The notes under the pieces are model-generated. The model worked only from the letters and a program-made list of their open reading frames with translations, was not told the origin of the DNA and did not search any database. A DNA stretch of 64,000 bases from contig SVGS01000015.1 in the NCBI GenBank assembly GCA_015056205.1, positions 1 to 64,000 of the forward strand, read 5' to 3'. This DNA is from Clostridiales bacterium. GTDB lineage: Bacteria > Bacillota > Clostridia > Christensenellales > Aristaeellaceae. Shown here piece after piece: positions 62,847 through 64,000 of the stretch. The position numbers and the translations under genes are program-made. The stretch's first letter is position 1; every line of letters starts with the position of its first letter.

Positions 62847-64000
62847 ATGGCTTGTACCGCGATTGTGGGAATCAACTGGGGCGATGAAGGCAAGGGCCGT
62901 ATGGTGGACCTGCTGACGGAGTCGTTTGACGTGGTTGTGCGGTATCAGGGCGGCGGGAATGCCGGGCATACGGTGATTAACCGCTACGGGCAGTTCATGC
63001 TGCATATGCTGCCCTCCGGCGTGTTCCGGAAGGGCGTCGTGAACGTGATCGGGAACGGCGTGGCCCTGGATCCGGAGCATCTGATTACGGAGATCCGGGA
63101 GCTGCAGAATAAAGGCGTTTCCATCACGCCGGAGAATCTGATGATCAGCGAGCGGGCTTCGCTGCTGCTGCCCTGGCATCGTCAGCTGGATGCCCTGGAG
63201 GAAGCCCGTCTGAAGGATCAGAAATTCGGTTCCACCAAGAAGGGCATCGCTCCCTTCTATTCCGATAAGTATCAGAAAAAGACGGTGCTGGCCGGCGAGC
63301 TGTTCTATCCGGAGATTCTGAAGCAGCATCTCGAAAATCTGCGGGAGTGGAAGAATCTGGTGCTGACCGGGGTCTACGGGGCCGAGCCGGTTACCGAAAA
63401 GGAGATTGACGACTGGCTGACGCAGTACTGCGCTCCGCTGAAGCTCTTTATCCGGGATACCCGTTCCTACCTGCTGGAGGCGCACAGACAGCATAAGCGC
63501 ATTCTCTTTGAAGGCCAGCTGGGCGCGCTGCGGGATCTGGATTACGGTATTTATCCCTATACCACTTCCTCCAATGTGCTGGCCAGCTTTGCGCCGATCG
63601 GTTCCGGCATGCCGGGCGTGGAGATTGAGCGGGTCATCGGCGTGGTGAAGGCTTATTCCAGCTGCGTGGGCGAAGGTCCCTTCGTCTGCGAGCTCTTCGG
63701 CGATGAGGCGGACAGGCTGCGGGAGATCGGCGGCGAGTTCGACGGGCATAAGCCGCACCGGGTCGGCCCGATCGATCTGGTGGCGACCCGCTACGGGGTT
63801 CAGGTTCAGGGCGCGACGGAGATCGCCCTGACCAAGCTGGACGTGCTGAGCAAGCTGGAGGAGATTCCGGTCTGCGTCCGGTATAAGCTGAACGGCCGGG
63901 AGACGGATGCCATGCCCTTCCCGTCGATTCTGAGCAGGTGCGAGCCGGTGATCGAGAAGATGCCCGGCTGGCAGCGGGATATTTCCGGCATCCGGAACTG
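62847..64000 (+). CDS. purA: Adenylosuccinate synthetase (3' end beyond the window)
   Basis: The first 384 residues of an expected 420-430 are present. The enzyme joins IMP and aspartate with GTP on the way to AMP. The GTP/IMP loop GINWGDEGKGRMVDLL is at the start, followed by RYQGGGNAGHTVI, FGSTKKGIAPFY and YPYTTSSN. The usual EGAQG motif reads EGQLG, a divergent form. GAGAGGTGG precedes ATG 62847. It completes AMP synthesis from the IMP made by the 30-42 kb operon, although 20 kb away. No stop codon is reached. Confidence 0.95.
   Translation, partial: MACTAIVGINWGDEGKGRMVDLLTESFDVVVRYQGGGNAGHTVINRYGQFMLHMLPSGVFRKGVVNVIGNGVALDPEHLITEIRELQNKGVSITPENLMISERASLLLPWHRQLDALEEARLKDQKFGSTKKGIAPFYSDKYQKKTVLAGELFYPEILKQHLENLREWKNLVLTGVYGAEPVTEKEIDDWLTQYCAPLKLFIRDTRSYLLEAHRQHKRILFEGQLGALRDLDYGIYPYTTSSNVLASFAPIGSGMPGVEIERVIGVVKAYSSCVGEGPFVCELFGDEADRLREIGGEFDGHKPHRVGPIDLVATRYGVQVQGATEIALTKLDVLSKLEEIPVCVRYKLNGRETDAMPFPSILSRCEPVIEKMPGWQRDISGIRN

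Overview
The window looks like a chromosome segment of an anaerobic, gut- or rumen-type Clostridia (Bacillota), perhaps Christensenellales-like. I infer this from gene content only: a pyrK/pyrD (class 1B) pyrimidine operon with pyrI, a stand-alone IMP cyclohydrolase plus stand-alone AICAR transformylase in place of bifunctional PurH, a large single-chain PurL, formate-THF ligase, a class B sortase and MobV/large-serine-recombinase mobile DNA. Shine-Dalgarno sites are strong and many promoters are close to the sigma-A consensus.

Layout. Positions 1-490 hold the end of an rRNA operon (23S 3' end, 5S, tRNA-Asn) and a terminator. About 500-12,080 is an accessory block, visibly more AT-rich than the rest. 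It carries a MobV relaxase with a small partner gene, an XRE regulator, a pMV158-like oriT with the 10-bp MobV nick consensus, a stack of inverted repeats, a membrane-anchored LuxR-type regulator, a sortase-type surface protein with its own class B sortase, a DUF6061/XRE/dinD operon and a large serine recombinase at the right end. Together these look like an integrative and mobilizable element (IME) inserted beside tRNA-Asn.

From 12.1 kb the chromosome resumes: a three-gene fumarate reductase/succinate dehydrogenase-like operon, two hypothetical envelope proteins transcribed divergently, FtsK/SpoIIIE and an Mbeg1-like hydrolase. Next is a complete pyrimidine operon (pyrC-carB-pyrK-pyrD-pyrF-pyrE-pyrB-pyrI, no carA) behind a PyrR-type hairpin and terminator. 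It is followed by a near-complete purine operon (purE-purC-purF-purM-purN-purO-purH/V-purD-purL-fhs). fhs supplies 10-formyl-THF for PurN and the transformylase. RarA faces this operon on the other strand.

At 45.5 kb a CARDB/DUF11-like surface protein is followed by secA and then by a tightly overlapping run prfB-DUF1461-tsaD-GGDEF-gtrA-uvrA. A complete branched-chain amino-acid (or related) ABC transporter, livKHMGF, follows. The window ends inside purA, which has its own promoter.

Main points for follow-up are: the IME with its oriT and private surface-protein/sortase pair; an 11-2-11 palindrome at a LuxR-like activator position before the surface-protein gene; a PurF without the N-terminal cysteine nucleophile; an FrdA without the covalent-flavin histidine; a C-rich array of CCGAAC motifs before purD; and repeat structures before purE and before the 45.5-kb surface gene.
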